Below are positions 25,856-34,960 of a stretch of DNA of 64,000 nt, piece by piece (the stretch's first letter is position 1; the number at the start of each line of letters is the position of its first letter). The notes under the pieces are model-generated. The model made no database searches and had not been told where the DNA came from. It was given only the letters and a program-made list of their open reading frames with translations. The DNA is from UBA4416 sp963422675 (GTDB lineage: Bacteria; Bacteroidota; Bacteroidia; B-17B0; Aurantibacillaceae): assembly GCA_963422675.2 (NCBI GenBank), contig CAXVYS010000011.1, forward strand, positions 17,726 through 81,725, given 5' to 3'. A program made the translations under genes and the position numbers.

Positions 25856-28800
25856 TTAGTCAAGTGTTACATCTAACGCCAATCCACGTAATTCGTGCAT
25901 TAATACATTAAATGACTCGGGTATACCCGGAGCCGGGATGTTTTCTCCTTTAACAATGGCTTCGTATGCTTTTGCACGGCCCATTACATCATCCGATTTA
26001 ATGGTTAATAATTCCTGCAATACATTAGCTGCACCGTATGCTTCAAGAGCCCAAACCTCCATCTCACCAAAACGCTGACCACCAAATTGTGCTTTACCAC
26101 CTAAAGGTTGTTGTGTAATTAATGAATATGGTCCGATTGAACGGGCATGCATCTTATCATCTACCATGTGTCCTAATTTTAACATGTAAATGATACCAAC
26201 TGTTGCCGGCTGATCGAATTTTTCACCGGTACCACCATCACGTAAATACGTACGGCCATACTGAGGAATGCCAGCTTTCTTAGAATATTCGTCAATTTCA
26301 ACCATCGATGCTCCATCGAAAATTGGTGTGGCGAATTTTAATCCTAATTTTTGTCCGGCCCATGCTAATACTGTTTCATAGATCTGACCTAAGTTCATAC
26401 GGGAAGGTACACCTAATGGATTCAACACGATATCAACCGGTGTTCCATCTTCTAAATATGGCATATCTTCATCACGAACAATACGTGCTACGATACCTTT
26501 GTTACCATGACGACCAGCCATTTTATCACCTACTCTTAACTTACGTTTTTGAGCAATGTAAACTTTCGCTAATTGTACGATACCGTTTGGTAACTCATCA
26601 CCTACAGTGATCTGGAATTTCTCACGTTTGTATTGACCTAAGAAATCGTTAAACTTGATCATGAAGTTATGTAACAAACGCTCAATTTGCTCATTCTTAT
26701 CTTTGTCGGTTGTCCAGTTGCCAGGATTAACTTCCGAGAAATCAACTTTCTCTAATAATTTTTGAGTGAATTTAGTTCCTTTTGTAATTACTTCTTCACC
26801 TAAGATGTTTGTTACACCTTGAGATGTACGGCCATTAACCAATTCAAATAATTTTTCAATTAATTGGTATTTGATATTAGCAACCGCTTTGTGATGATCT
26901 GCATCTAATTTTTCAATTAATGGTTTCTCGTCAGCCTTTTGCTTTTTATCTTTAATAGCACGTGAGAATAATTTTTTATCAACGATAACACCTTTCAATG
27001 ATGGAGACACACGTAAAGACGCATCTTTCACATCACCTGCTTTATCACCGAAGATCGCACGTAATAATTTTTCTTCCGGAGAAGGATCAGTTTCACCTTT
27101 AGGAGTAATTTTACCAATTAAGATATCTCCTTCTTTTACTTCTGCTCCAACACGGATAATTCCTTTTTCATCAAGGTCTTTAGTAGCATCTTCACTTACG
27201 TTAGGAATATCCGGAGTTAACTCTTCCATTCCACGTTTTGTATCACGTACTTCTAAAGAATATTCATCAATGTGAATAGACGTAAAGATATCGTCACGAA
27301 TTACTCGTTCAGAAATTACGATCGCATCCTCAAAGTTGTAACCTTTCCAAGGCATGAACGCTACTTTTAAGTTACGTCCTAATGCTAATTCACCGTTTTC
27401 GGTTGCATAACCATCGCATAATACCTGTCCTTTAATTACTTTATCACCTTTCTTAACGATAGGTTTTAAGTTCATACAGGTACTTTGATTGGTTTTTTGG
27501 AATTTAGTTAATTTATAGGTTCTTACGTCACCTTCAAAACTCACTAATTTTTCATCGTTAGTTCTGTTGTAACGGATTGTGATTTCACGCGCATCAACAT
27601 ATTCAACAACTCCTTCGCCTTCCGCATTAATTAATACACGGCTATCTTCAGCTACACGAGCTTCGATACCAGTACCAACGATTGGTGCTTCTGGACGCAT
27701 TAATGGAACTGCCTGACGTTGCATATTCGATCCCATCAAGGCACGGTTGGCATCATCATGCTCTAAGAACGGAATCAGAGATGCCGCAATAGAAGCAATT
27801 TGATTAGGCGCAACGTCCATTAACTGGATTTGTCCCGGATCCAATACAGGAAAATCACCTTCATAACGTGCTGTTACTTTCTTGCCTACAAAGTTTCCTT
27901 TGTCATCCAGTTCAGCGCTCGTTTGAGCAATGTTTTTCTGATCTTCTTCCTCAGCGGTTAAATAGGTAATTCCTTTATTAACTTCTACTTTACCGTTAGT
28001 TACCGCACGGAAAGGCGTTTCAATAAATCCTAATTTATTCACTTTGGCGAATACACATAATGAAGAAATCAAACCAATGTTTGGTCCTTCCGGTGTTTCA
28101 ATTGTACATAAACGGCCGTAGTGAGTGTAGTGAACGTCACGCACCTCAAAACCTGCACGCTCACGGGATAAACCTCCTGGCCCTAGTGCCGAAAGACGAC
28201 GCTTATGCGTGATCTCCGATAAAGGGTTGGTTTGATCCATGAACTGGGATAATTGATTCGTTCCAAAGAATGAATTAATAACGGATGATAATGTTTTAGC
28301 ATTGATCAAATCGGTTGGTGTAAATACCTCGTTATCACGTACGTTCATACGTTCACGGATAGTACGAGCCATACGCGCTAAACCTACACCAAACTGAGAA
28401 AATAATTGCTCACCAACTGTACGTACACGACGGTTTGACAAGTGATCGATATCATCCACATCCGTTTTAGAATTAATTAATTCGATCAGGTATTTCATGA
28501 TCAGAATAATATCTTCTTTTGTTAATACACGGATATTCATAGGAATATCGATGCCTAACTTTTTATTGATACGGAAACGACCAACTTCACCTAAATCGTA
28601 ACGTTTGTCAGAGAAAAATAATTTGTCGATTACACCACGTGCTGTTTCTTCATCAGGTGGCTCAGCATTACGAAGTAAACGGTAGATATACTCGATCGCT
28701 TCTTTTTCTGAGTTGGTTGAATCTTTTTGTAATGTATTGTAGATAATAGCAAAATCAGCCGTGTTTACGTCTTCTTTGTGTAAGATAATAGATTTAACAC

Positions 28801-29668
28801 CTGCATCAGCAATTAAATCGATATGTAAATCATCTAAAATCGTTTCACGATCCAAGATAACTTCATTACGTTCAATTGATACAACTTCTCCGGTATCTTC
28901 ATCCACGAAATCTTCAATCCATGTTTTTAATACACGAGCTGCCAGTCTACGACCAACTTCACGTTTTAAGCCTGCTTTCGAAACTTTCACTTCATCAGCA
29001 AGACCAAATATTTCTAAAATTTGTTTATCGCTTTCAAAACCGATAGCACGTAATAACGTGGTTACAGGTAATTTTTTCTTACGATCAATGTAAGCATACA
29101 TCACATTATTAATGTCTGTAGCAAACTCAATCCAGGAACCTTTGAAAGGGATAACACGAGCACTATATAGTTTAGTACCATTTGCGTGACGGCTTTGGCC
29201 GAAGAACACGCCCGGAGAACGGTGTAATTGAGAAACGATAACACGTTCAGCACCATTGATCACGAATGATCCTTTTGGTGTCATGTACGGGATTGTTCCC
29301 AAATAAACGTCCTGCACAATGGTTTCAAAGTCTTCATGTTCAGGGTCAGTACAATAAAGCTTTAATTTAGCTTTTAAAGGCACTGAATAAGTTAAACCAC
29401 GGCTAATACACTCATCAAGAGCGTAGCGTGGAGGATCTACGAAATAATCCAAAAATTCCAATACGAAATTATTTCTCGCATCAGAGATAGGAAAGTTTTC
29501 GGCAAATACACGGAATAAACCTTCGTTTTTACGGTTATCCGGCGTAGTTTCTAATTGAAAGAAATCCTGGAAAGATTTCACCTGTATATCCAAAAAATCA
29601 GGATACTCAATTGGAAACTTGTTTGAAGAGAAATTAATTCTCTGTGATTTTTTTACTGTTGTAGCCAA
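25856..29668 (-). CDS. rpoB: DNA-directed RNA polymerase subunit beta
   Basis: A 1270-residue RpoB, normal for Bacteroidota, starting at a TTG at 29668 (MATTVKKSQRINFSS). Recognisable regions are the rifampicin pocket (FFGTNQLSQFMDQTNPLSEI, then HKRRLSALGPGGLSRERAGF), the switch/active-site region (GRNLKVAFMPWKGYNFEDAI) and the C-terminal clamp (GGQRFGEMEVWALEAYGAA). The pocket residues look wild type, so nothing suggests rifampicin resistance. It is the catalytic core partner of RpoC, in the classical rplKAJL-rpoBC order. A hairpin followed by T residues lies between rplL and this gene. Confidence 0.97.
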   Translation of the reverse strand: MATTVKKSQRINFSSNKFPIEYPDFLDIQVKSFQDFFQLETTPDNRKNEGLFRVFAENFPISDARNNFVLEFLDYFVDPPRYALDECISRGLTYSVPLKAKLKLYCTDPEHEDFETIVQDVYLGTIPYMTPKGSFVINGAERVIVSQLHRSPGVFFGQSRHANGTKLYSARVIPFKGSWIEFATDINNVMYAYIDRKKKLPVTTLLRAIGFESDKQILEIFGLADEVKVSKAGLKREVGRRLAARVLKTWIEDFVDEDTGEVVSIERNEVILDRETILDDLHIDLIADAGVKSIILHKEDVNTADFAIIYNTLQKDSTNSEKEAIEYIYRLLRNAEPPDEETARGVIDKLFFSDKRYDLGEVGRFRINKKLGIDIPMNIRVLTKEDIILIMKYLIELINSKTDVDDIDHLSNRRVRTVGEQLFSQFGVGLARMARTIRERMNVRDNEVFTPTDLINAKTLSSVINSFFGTNQLSQFMDQTNPLSEITHKRRLSALGPGGLSRERAGFEVRDVHYTHYGRLCTIETPEGPNIGLISSLCVFAKVNKLGFIETPFRAVTNGKVEVNKGITYLTAEEEDQKNIAQTSAELDDKGNFVGKKVTARYEGDFPVLDPGQIQLMDVAPNQIASIAASLIPFLEHDDANRALMGSNMQRQAVPLMRPEAPIVGTGIEARVAEDSRVLINAEGEGVVEYVDAREITIRYNRTNDEKLVSFEGDVRTYKLTKFQKTNQSTCMNLKPIVKKGDKVIKGQVLCDGYATENGELALGRNLKVAFMPWKGYNFEDAIVISERVIRDDIFTSIHIDEYSLEVRDTKRGMEELTPDIPNVSEDATKDLDEKGIIRVGAEVKEGDILIGKITPKGETDPSPEEKLLRAIFGDKAGDVKDASLRVSPSLKGVIVDKKLFSRAIKDKKQKADEKPLIEKLDADHHKAVANIKYQLIEKLFELVNGRTSQGVTNILGEEVITKGTKFTQKLLEKVDFSEVNPGNWTTDKDKNEQIERLLHNFMIKFNDFLGQYKREKFQITVGDELPNGIVQLAKVYIAQKRKLRVGDKMAGRHGNKGIVARIVRDEDMPYLEDGTPVDIVLNPLGVPSRMNLGQIYETVLAWAGQKLGLKFATPIFDGASMVEIDEYSKKAGIPQYGRTYLRDGGTGEKFDQPATVGIIYMLKLGHMVDDKMHARSIGPYSLITQQPLGGKAQFGGQRFGEMEVWALEAYGAANVLQELLTIKSDDVMGRAKAYEAIVKGENIPAPGIPESFNVLMHELRGLALDVTLD

Positions 29669-29733
29669 TTTAATAATGTTTATTTAGTTAGTATTCTAAA
29701 AGATTGACGTGATGACTAAAAGCAGAAAAAAGG

Positions 29734-29768
29734 GTTAAGGCTATTACCGTTGGTAATGAAGCCTTAAC
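29734..29768 (-). terminator. rplL-rpoB intergenic hairpin (candidate attenuator)
   Basis: Stem GTTAAGGCT / AGCCTTAAC with an inner stem ATTACC / GGTAAT and a two-base bulge. On the minus strand it is followed by CCCTTTTTTC. Placed between rplL and rpoB, it may partly terminate transcription and set the ratio of L7/L12 to polymerase mRNA, as the known rplL-rpoB attenuator does in E. coli. Confidence 0.65.
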
Positions 29769-29789
29769 ACCTAGTTTTGTTAAGTAAAA

Positions 29790-30161
29790 TTATTTTACTT
29801 CTACTTTTGCACCAGCTTCTTCTAAAGCCTTTTTAATAGACTCAGCTTCTTCTTTTGCAATACCTTCTTTAACTGGTTTTGGAGCACCGTCAACTAAATC
29901 TTTAGCTTCTTTCAAGCCTAATCCAGTTAAGTCTTTTACAACTTTAACTACACCTAATTTAGCTGCACCTGCTTCAAGCAAGATAACATCGAAAGATGTT
30001 TTTGCTGCTGCTGCATCTCCTGCACCTGCACCACCACCTGCTACAACTACTGCTGCTGCTGGTTCGATACCATATTCGTCTTTTAATACTGTTGCTAATT
30101 CCTGAACTTCTTTAACTGTCAGGTTTACTAATGATTCAGCGATTGCTTTTACGTCTGCCAT
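29790..30161 (-). CDS. rplL: 50S ribosomal protein L7/L12
   Basis: A 123-residue protein. An N-terminal dimerisation helix (VKAIAESLVNLTVKEVQELA) is followed by an alanine/glycine-rich hinge (residues ~36-52). The C-terminal factor-binding domain reads KTSFDVILLEAGAAKLGVVK and LTGLGLKEAKDLVDGAPKPV. Several copies form the ribosomal stalk that recruits EF-Tu and EF-G. Length and domains are normal. It lies 69 bases after rplJ. Confidence 0.97.
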   Translation of the reverse strand: MADVKAIAESLVNLTVKEVQELATVLKDEYGIEPAAAVVVAGGGAGAGDAAAAKTSFDVILLEAGAAKLGVVKVVKDLTGLGLKEAKDLVDGAPKPVKEGIAKEEAESIKKALEEAGAKVEVK

Positions 30162-30230
30162 TTTTATTAGTTTTTATTTTGTTAATGTTTTAATTAAATT
30201 GTTTGTTTTTGATTGTTCTCACAGTACAAA

Positions 30231-30737
30231 TTAAGCTGCTACTTCTTCTTCCGAACCTTTGAATTTGTTCTCTAAACCACCGATTACGCGTTGGATTGGA
30301 GCTTGTAATAAGCCAATGATATCGCCTATTAATTCGTTTTTCGATTTCAGACCTGCCAAAGCTTCTAATTTATCGTCACCGATAAAAATCATATCTTCAA
30401 CATAAGCTGCTTTTAATTTTGGTTTATCACCACCTTTGCGAAATTCTTTAATGATTTTTGCGGGAGCATTAGATACTTCTGCAAAAATTAAAGCTGTTTC
30501 ACCTTTTAATGCCGGGATAAGTTCAGCTAACTTGCTGTCATTTGCACGCTCTAAAGCTTTCGCTAAAAGGGTGTTTTTAACAACAGTCATGCTTACTTTT
30601 TTCTCAAAGCAAGAACGGCGTAATTGACCAACTTTTTCTACTGTTAAAGAAGAACAATCAGCTAAATAGATTTTGTTATTAGCGTTTAAAAGCCCTAATA
30701 GTCTTTCTATTTCCTGTGTTTTTTCTTGTTTGTTCAT
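30231..30737 (-). CDS. rplJ: 50S ribosomal protein L10
   Basis: A 168-residue stalk-base protein: MNKQEKTQEIERLLGLL, then YLADCSSLTVEKVGQLRRSC, VKNTLLAKALE and KGETALIFAE, all typical of L10. The C-terminal helix that binds L7/L12 dimers is present. It sits 20 bases after rplA, so there is no room for the long L10 leader structure that controls rplJ-rplL in E. coli. Any such control would have to act further upstream. Confidence 0.96.
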   Translation of the reverse strand: MNKQEKTQEIERLLGLLNANNKIYLADCSSLTVEKVGQLRRSCFEKKVSMTVVKNTLLAKALERANDSKLAELIPALKGETALIFAEVSNAPAKIIKEFRKGGDKPKLKAAYVEDMIFIGDDKLEALAGLKSKNELIGDIIGLLQAPIQRVIGGLENKFKGSEEEVAA

Positions 30738-30757
30738 ACTAACAGATGTTCTTTAAA

Positions 30758-31450
30758 TTAGTTAAATGATTTTGGGTCGATTTGGATACCTGCACTCATT
30801 GTACTGCTCATGTATACAGACTTAACGTAAGTACCTTTTGCAGACGATGGTTTTAATTTCACAATAGCAGTTAAAACTTCCATTGCATTTTCAGTCAATT
30901 TAGCTGCATCAAAAGAAACTCTTCCGATACCGGTATGAATGATACCTGCTTTATCTACTTTAAAATCAATTTTACCACCTTTTGAATCAGTTACAGCTTT
31001 ACCAATATCCATGGTAACTGTACCTGTTTTAGGGTTAGGCATTAATCCGCGGGGACCTAATACACGACCTAATGCACCTACTTTACCCATTACTGAGGGC
31101 ATAGTGATGATTACGTCTACATCAGTCCATCCACCTTTAATTTTTTCAATGTATTCGTCTAATCCAACGAAGTCAGCACCTGCTGCTCTAGCTTCCGCTT
31201 CCTTATCAGGAGTTACGATTGCTAAAACGCGCAAAGTTTTACCTGTACCGTGAGGTAAGGTAACGGTGCCACGTACCATTTGATTAGCTTTACGAGGATC
31301 AACTCCTAAACGGATAGCGATATCCACGGATGCATCAAATTTAGTAGTTGTAATTTCTTTCACTACTTTTGAAGCTTCAGCTACTGTGTGAACTTTACTT
31401 GCGTCAAGTTTTGCATCAGCCGCTTTTCTTTTTTTAGTTAACGTTGCCAT
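30758..31450 (-). CDS. rplA: 50S ribosomal protein L1
   Basis: A 230-residue protein with the L1 signature GPRGLMPNPKTGTVTMDIGKAV in pieces (GPRGLMPNPK and GTVT) and IRLGVDPRKANQMVRGTV near residue 45. It binds 23S rRNA at the L1 stalk and, in other bacteria, represses its own mRNA. It lies 39 bases after rplK. Confidence 0.97.
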   Translation of the reverse strand: MATLTKKRKAADAKLDASKVHTVAEASKVVKEITTTKFDASVDIAIRLGVDPRKANQMVRGTVTLPHGTGKTLRVLAIVTPDKEAEARAAGADFVGLDEYIEKIKGGWTDVDVIITMPSVMGKVGALGRVLGPRGLMPNPKTGTVTMDIGKAVTDSKGGKIDFKVDKAGIIHTGIGRVSFDAAKLTENAMEVLTAIVKLKPSSAKGTYVKSVYMSSTMSAGIQIDPKSFN

Positions 31451-31489
31451 TTTTTAAAAAGCTTGTTTTTTGGTTATTAATTGATTGAA

Positions 31490-31933
31490 TTAGTTTTTTA
31501 CAGGTGCTTCACCTGTTACTGTAACTCCCATACTACGAGCAGTACCGGCTACCATAAACATAGCAGATTCGATTGTAAAACAGTTCATGTCTACAATTTT
31601 ATCCGTTGCAATAGTGCGAATTTGATCCCATGAAATAGAACCAACTTTTTTACGGTTACTTTCGCCAGAGCCTGCTTTAACTTTAGCCAACTCCATAATT
31701 TGAATTGCAGCAGGTGGACGTTTGATAACGAAATCAAAAGTCTTGTCAGCATAAACATTGATCATAACCGGTAATACTTTACCTGCTTGTTCCTGAGTTC
31801 TAGCATTAAATTGCTTACAGAACTCCATAATGTTTACACCTTTTGCACCTAATGCAGGACCAATTGGAGGCGACGGGTTAGCAGCTCCACCTTTGATTTG
31901 AAGCTTAACAATTGCTGATAACTCTTTTGCCAT
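31490..31933 (-). CDS. rplK: 50S ribosomal protein L11
   Basis: A 147-residue protein with the L11 N-terminal domain (VKLQIKGGAANPSPPIGPAL, GVNIMEFCKQFNART) and the rRNA-binding C-terminal domain (GSISWDQIRTIATDKIVDMN, then ARSMGVTV). It forms the GTPase-associated centre with L10. It is the first of the rplKAJL genes here, 134 bases downstream of nusG. That gap may hold the L1-responsive leader, but I could not identify one. Confidence 0.97.
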   Translation of the reverse strand: MAKELSAIVKLQIKGGAANPSPPIGPALGAKGVNIMEFCKQFNARTQEQAGKVLPVMINVYADKTFDFVIKRPPAAIQIMELAKVKAGSGESNRKKVGSISWDQIRTIATDKIVDMNCFTIESAMFMVAGTARSMGVTVTGEAPVKN

Positions 31934-32067
31934 TTTTTTGTTTTTATTTGATTAGTTGATGTTTTGGTGATCTGAATTTTTGATTAACCTTGGAAGCAGT
32001 AACCGTTAATTTTCAGAATCCTTAATACATCAATGTGTTTATTTAATTCAAAAGTTTTTAATTCTCT

Positions 32068-32640
32068 TTATTCTCTTTCTACTTCGCCAAAACCTAATTC
32101 AACCGGTGTTTTACGACCAAAGATTTTAACAGTAACTTTAATTTTTTTCTTCTCGTCGTTAATTTCTTCAATAACGCCATTAAATCCGTTAAACGGTCCG
32201 TTAACTACTTTAACAGATTCTCCTACTACGTAGTTACTTGTTACTACACTTTCCGCTTCTGTTAACTCATCCACTTTTCCTAAAATACGATTCACTTCCG
32301 ATAAACGCATAGGAACTGCTTCTCCCCTTTTAGTTTCACCTAAAAAGCCAATTACACCCGTAATATTTTTAATAATGTGAGTAATCTCACCTACTAAAGC
32401 CGCTTCTATTAATACATAACCCGGATAGAAAGAACGTTCTTTTTGAATTTTCTTCCCATTACGGATCTGAATGAATTTTTCAGTTGGAATTAATACCTGT
32501 GAAACATAATCGTTTAATTTTAAACGGTTAATTTCCACTTCAATATATTGCTTCACTTTTTTCTCTTGCCCGCTAATAGCACGAACAACATACCATTTTT
32601 TAACGATAGAGGAAGTATCTTTATTTATTGTGTCAGCCAT
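32068..32640 (-). CDS. nusG: Transcription termination/antitermination factor NusG
   Basis: A 190-residue protein with the NGN domain (KWYVVRAISGQEKKVKQYIE, FYPGYVLIEA, VIGFLG) and a C-terminal KOW motif (VVNGPFNGFNGVIEEINDEK). It links RNA polymerase to the ribosome and to Rho. It is 18 bases downstream of secE, the conserved bacterial pair. Confidence 0.96.
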   Translation of the reverse strand: MADTINKDTSSIVKKWYVVRAISGQEKKVKQYIEVEINRLKLNDYVSQVLIPTEKFIQIRNGKKIQKERSFYPGYVLIEAALVGEITHIIKNITGVIGFLGETKRGEAVPMRLSEVNRILGKVDELTEAESVVTSNYVVGESVKVVNGPFNGFNGVIEEINDEKKKIKVTVKIFGRKTPVELGFGEVERE

Positions 32641-32658
32641 TTTTAGTTAAGTATAAAA

Positions 32659-32859
32659 TTATAACCCGTTTACCATTTTGTAAGCGTTGCTCATCAACAC
32701 TTCAAATCCCAGATCCATCCCCCAAACTAACAGACCAATAATTGTAGATGCAACACCTACTAAAATAGCGCTACTTTGTAATTCAGACCAGGTTGGCCAT
32801 GTTACTTTATTAAATAACTCGTCTTTTGTTTCTTCTAAATATGTTCCAAACTTACTCAT
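32659..32859 (-). CDS. secE: Preprotein translocase subunit SecE
   Basis: A 66-residue inner-membrane protein with the short single-span form of SecE. The amphipathic cytoplasmic helix ELFNKVTWPTWSELQSSAIL carries the conserved WPT turn and is followed by one transmembrane helix (VGVASTIIGLLVWGMDLGFE). It clamps SecY in the translocon. It lies between trnW and nusG, its usual place. Confidence 0.94.
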   Translation of the reverse strand: MSKFGTYLEETKDELFNKVTWPTWSELQSSAILVGVASTIIGLLVWGMDLGFEVLMSNAYKMVNGL

Positions 32860-32936
32860 ATCTTTTATTTTAGATTTTATGACTTAAGATTTAAGAAATT
32901 CTACCTTCTCATTTCTTCGTTTCAATTTATTTCAAG

Positions 32937-33007
32937 CACGGGAGGAGGGATTCGAACCCCCATCAGCGGTTTTGGAGACCGATATTCTACCCTTGAACTA
33001 CTCCCGT
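32937..33007 (-). tRNA. trnW: tRNA-Trp (anticodon CCA)
   Basis: 71 bases on the minus strand. Acceptor ACGGGAG pairs with CTCCCGT, the discriminator is G, the anticodon loop CTCCAAA carries CCA, and the T arm is GGGGGTTCGAATCCC. It lies between tuf and secE, as usual in the phylum. CCA is not encoded. Confidence 0.95.
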
Positions 33008-33027
33008 AGATACCATTTCTTTAAAAC

Positions 33028-33064
33028 AGCAAAATGGCTAAGCCTTTCGGCAAGCCATTTTGCT
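33028..33064 (-). terminator. Hairpin downstream of tuf
   Basis: Perfect 12-base arms AGCAAAATGGCT and AGCCATTTTGCT around a 13-base loop, directly after the tuf stop and before trnW. The T-run after it on the minus strand is short (GTTTTAAAG), so it may be a partial terminator or an RNA-processing site. Confidence 0.6.
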
Positions 33065-33080
33065 AATTAAAATCAGTTAA

Positions 33081-34268
33081 TTACTCTAAAATCTCAGTTA
33101 CCTGACCAGCACCTACAGTACGGCCACCTTCACGCATTGCGAAACGTAAACCTTTATCCATAGCTACAGCCGAATGTAATTCAACAGTAATTGTAACGTT
33201 ATCACCAGGCATAACCATTTCGCGTCCAGCTTCTAAAGTAATCTCTCCAGTTACGTCAGTTGTACGTAAGTAGAATTGAGGACGGTATTTGTTATGGAAT
33301 GGAGTGTGACGTCCACCTTCTTCTTTTTTAAGAATGTAAACCTCAGCTTTGAATTTTTTGTGTGCTTTAATAGAACCTGGTTTAACAATCACCATACCAC
33401 GACGGATATCAGCTTTGTCAATACCACGTAATAATAAACCTACGTTATCACCAGCTTCACCGTAATCTAAAATTTTACGGAACATTTCAACACCAGTAAC
33501 AGTAGAAGTTAATTTAATATCTCCCATACCAAGGATTTCAACCGGATCATTAGAGTTGATTACACCTGTTTCGATACGACCTGTAGCAACAGTTCCACGA
33601 CCAGTAATTGTAAACACGTCTTCAACCGGCATCAAAAATGGCTTATCTTTTTCACGTGGAGGTAATGGAATGTAAGAATCTACAGCATCCATTAATTCCA
33701 TAATTTTGTCAACCCATTTTGGATCGTTATTTAAACCACCTAAAGCAGAACCTTGGATGATTGGAGTGTTATCACCATCAAATTTGTAGAATGATAATAA
33801 TTCACGGATTTCCATTTCAACTAACTCTAACAATTCAGGATCTTCAACCATATCCACTTTATTCATGAATACAACAATTGAAGGAACACCTACCTGGCGA
33901 GCTAATAAGATATGTTCACGAGTTTGTGGCATTGGACCATCAGTAGCAGCAACCACTAAAATTGCTCCATCCATTTGTGCAGCACCTGTAATCATGTTTT
34001 TTACATAATCCGCGTGACCTGGACAATCTACGTGAGCGTAGTGACGTGTAGCTGTTGAATACTCAACGTGAGAAGTGTTAATAGTAATACCACGTTCTTT
34101 TTCTTCAGGTGCATTATCAATAGAAGAGAAATCTCTTACTTCTGATAAACCTTTAGTTGCTAATACAGTAGTAATTGCAGCAGTTAATGTTGTTTTACCG
34201 TGATCTACGTGACCAATTGTTCCAATATTTACGTGTGGTTTGGAACGGTCGAATTTTTCTTTAGCCAT
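33081..34268 (-). CDS. tuf: Elongation factor Tu
   Basis: A 395-residue GTPase with GHVDHGKTTLT (P loop, about 19-29), the switch regions (RGITINTSHVEY, DCPGHADYVKNMI), NKVD, and the barrel domains (TGRGTVATGRIE, RHTPFHNKYRPQFYLRTTDV, C-terminal GGRTVGAGQVTEI). It delivers aminoacyl-tRNA to the ribosome. It is preceded by four tRNA genes and followed by trnW-secE-nusG. Confidence 0.98.
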   Translation of the reverse strand: MAKEKFDRSKPHVNIGTIGHVDHGKTTLTAAITTVLATKGLSEVRDFSSIDNAPEEKERGITINTSHVEYSTATRHYAHVDCPGHADYVKNMITGAAQMDGAILVVAATDGPMPQTREHILLARQVGVPSIVVFMNKVDMVEDPELLELVEMEIRELLSFYKFDGDNTPIIQGSALGGLNNDPKWVDKIMELMDAVDSYIPLPPREKDKPFLMPVEDVFTITGRGTVATGRIETGVINSNDPVEILGMGDIKLTSTVTGVEMFRKILDYGEAGDNVGLLLRGIDKADIRRGMVIVKPGSIKAHKKFKAEVYILKKEEGGRHTPFHNKYRPQFYLRTTDVTGEITLEAGREMVMPGDNVTITVELHSAVAMDKGLRFAMREGGRTVGAGQVTEILE

Positions 34269-34337
34269 TGTTATTTTTATTAATTGTTATTATTTATTTC
34301 TATTGTTTAACTTATTATCATCTTTTAAAATTAGGCC

Positions 34338-34369
34338 GAGCTCTTGAGCTCGATCCCGATACTTATCGG
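34338..34369. repeat. Two small palindromes between trnT and tuf
   Basis: GAGCTC-TT-GAGCTC (34338-34351) is followed by CCGATA-CT-TATCGG (34356-34369). The second resembles the palindrome core at 63259-63278. They may be processing hairpins in the tRNA-tuf transcript or decayed repeat pieces. Confidence 0.4.
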
Positions 34370-34393
34370 AAGAACCGCCAAATCCTCTTCTTG

Positions 34394-34465
34394 AGCTGTT
34401 GAGCGGGATTGAACCGCCGACCTCCTCCTTACCAAGGAGGTGCTCTACCACTGAGCTACAACAGC
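34394..34465 (-). tRNA. trnT: tRNA-Thr (anticodon GGT)
   Basis: 72 bases on the minus strand. Acceptor GCTGTTG/CAACAGC, anticodon loop CTTGGTA with GGT, T arm GGCGGTTCAATCCCGC (GCGGG paired). It is the last of four tRNAs before tuf. Confidence 0.94.
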
Positions 34466-34632
34466 TTGTAAAGTTGCTGTTTGCCTTAACTTTTAAAGAA
34501 CTTTATTTTTGTATATACGAAAAGTCCCTCGTTTTTTGGGGACTCTCAAAAGGGTTAAAGCCGCAAATTCAGGCCTTTTACAAACTTTTGTCCGTATACA
34601 CGGTTATTCATCAACTTCACTTCTCCATCATT

Positions 34633-34708
34633 TGGAGCGAAAGACGGGTCTCGAACCCGCAACCTCCAGCTTGGAAGGCTGGAGCTCTACCAATTGAGCT
34701 ACTTTCGC
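34633..34708 (-). tRNA. trnG: tRNA-Gly (anticodon TCC)
   Basis: 73 bases plus an encoded CCA end at 34633-34635. Acceptor GCGAAAG/CTTTCGC, anticodon stem CCAGC/GCTGG with loop CTTCCAA, T arm GCGGGTTCGAGACCCGT. This is the only one of the five tRNA genes here with an encoded CCA. Confidence 0.94.
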
Positions 34709-34751
34709 TTGGTTTTCTTTTGTTACAATGCGACAACCATTGCTTACTCTG

Positions 34752-34832
34752 TGGGGACAGGAGGATTCGAACCTCCGAAGTCGAAACAACAGATTTACAG
34801 TCTGTCCCATTTGGCCACTCTGGTATATCCCC
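34752..34832 (-). tRNA. trnY: tRNA-Tyr (anticodon GTA)
   Basis: 81 bases, a class II tRNA with a long variable arm. Acceptor GGGGATA pairs with TGTCCCC, the anticodon stem/loop is CAGACTGTAAATCTG, and the discriminator is A. It is second in the tRNA cluster. Confidence 0.94.
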
Positions 34833-34844
34833 CTTTAAAAAGAG

Positions 34845-34917
34845 AGCCGAAGAAGGGACTCGAACCCCCGACCTACTGATTACAAATCAGTGGCTCTACC
34901 AGCTGAGCTACTTCGGC
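34845..34917 (-). tRNA. trnT: tRNA-Thr (anticodon TGT)
   Basis: 73 bases. Acceptor GCCGAAG/CTTCGGC, anticodon stem/loop ACTGATTTGTAATCAGT with TGT, T arm GGGGGTTCGAGTCCC. It is the first gene of the tRNA-tuf operon, about 44 bases downstream of a consensus promoter. Confidence 0.95.
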
Positions 34918-34960
34918 TTATTTTTTAAACTTTTAAAGAACGTCCCTTTATTAGGGGTTG

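Noticed and set aside
28761..29093. Antisense frames within rpoB, rplA and other highly expressed genes
   Set aside because: They mirror codon-biased genes and have no independent support.
30738..30757. L10 leader RNA upstream of rplJ
   Set aside because: Only 20 bases separate rplA and rplJ, too short for the known structure.
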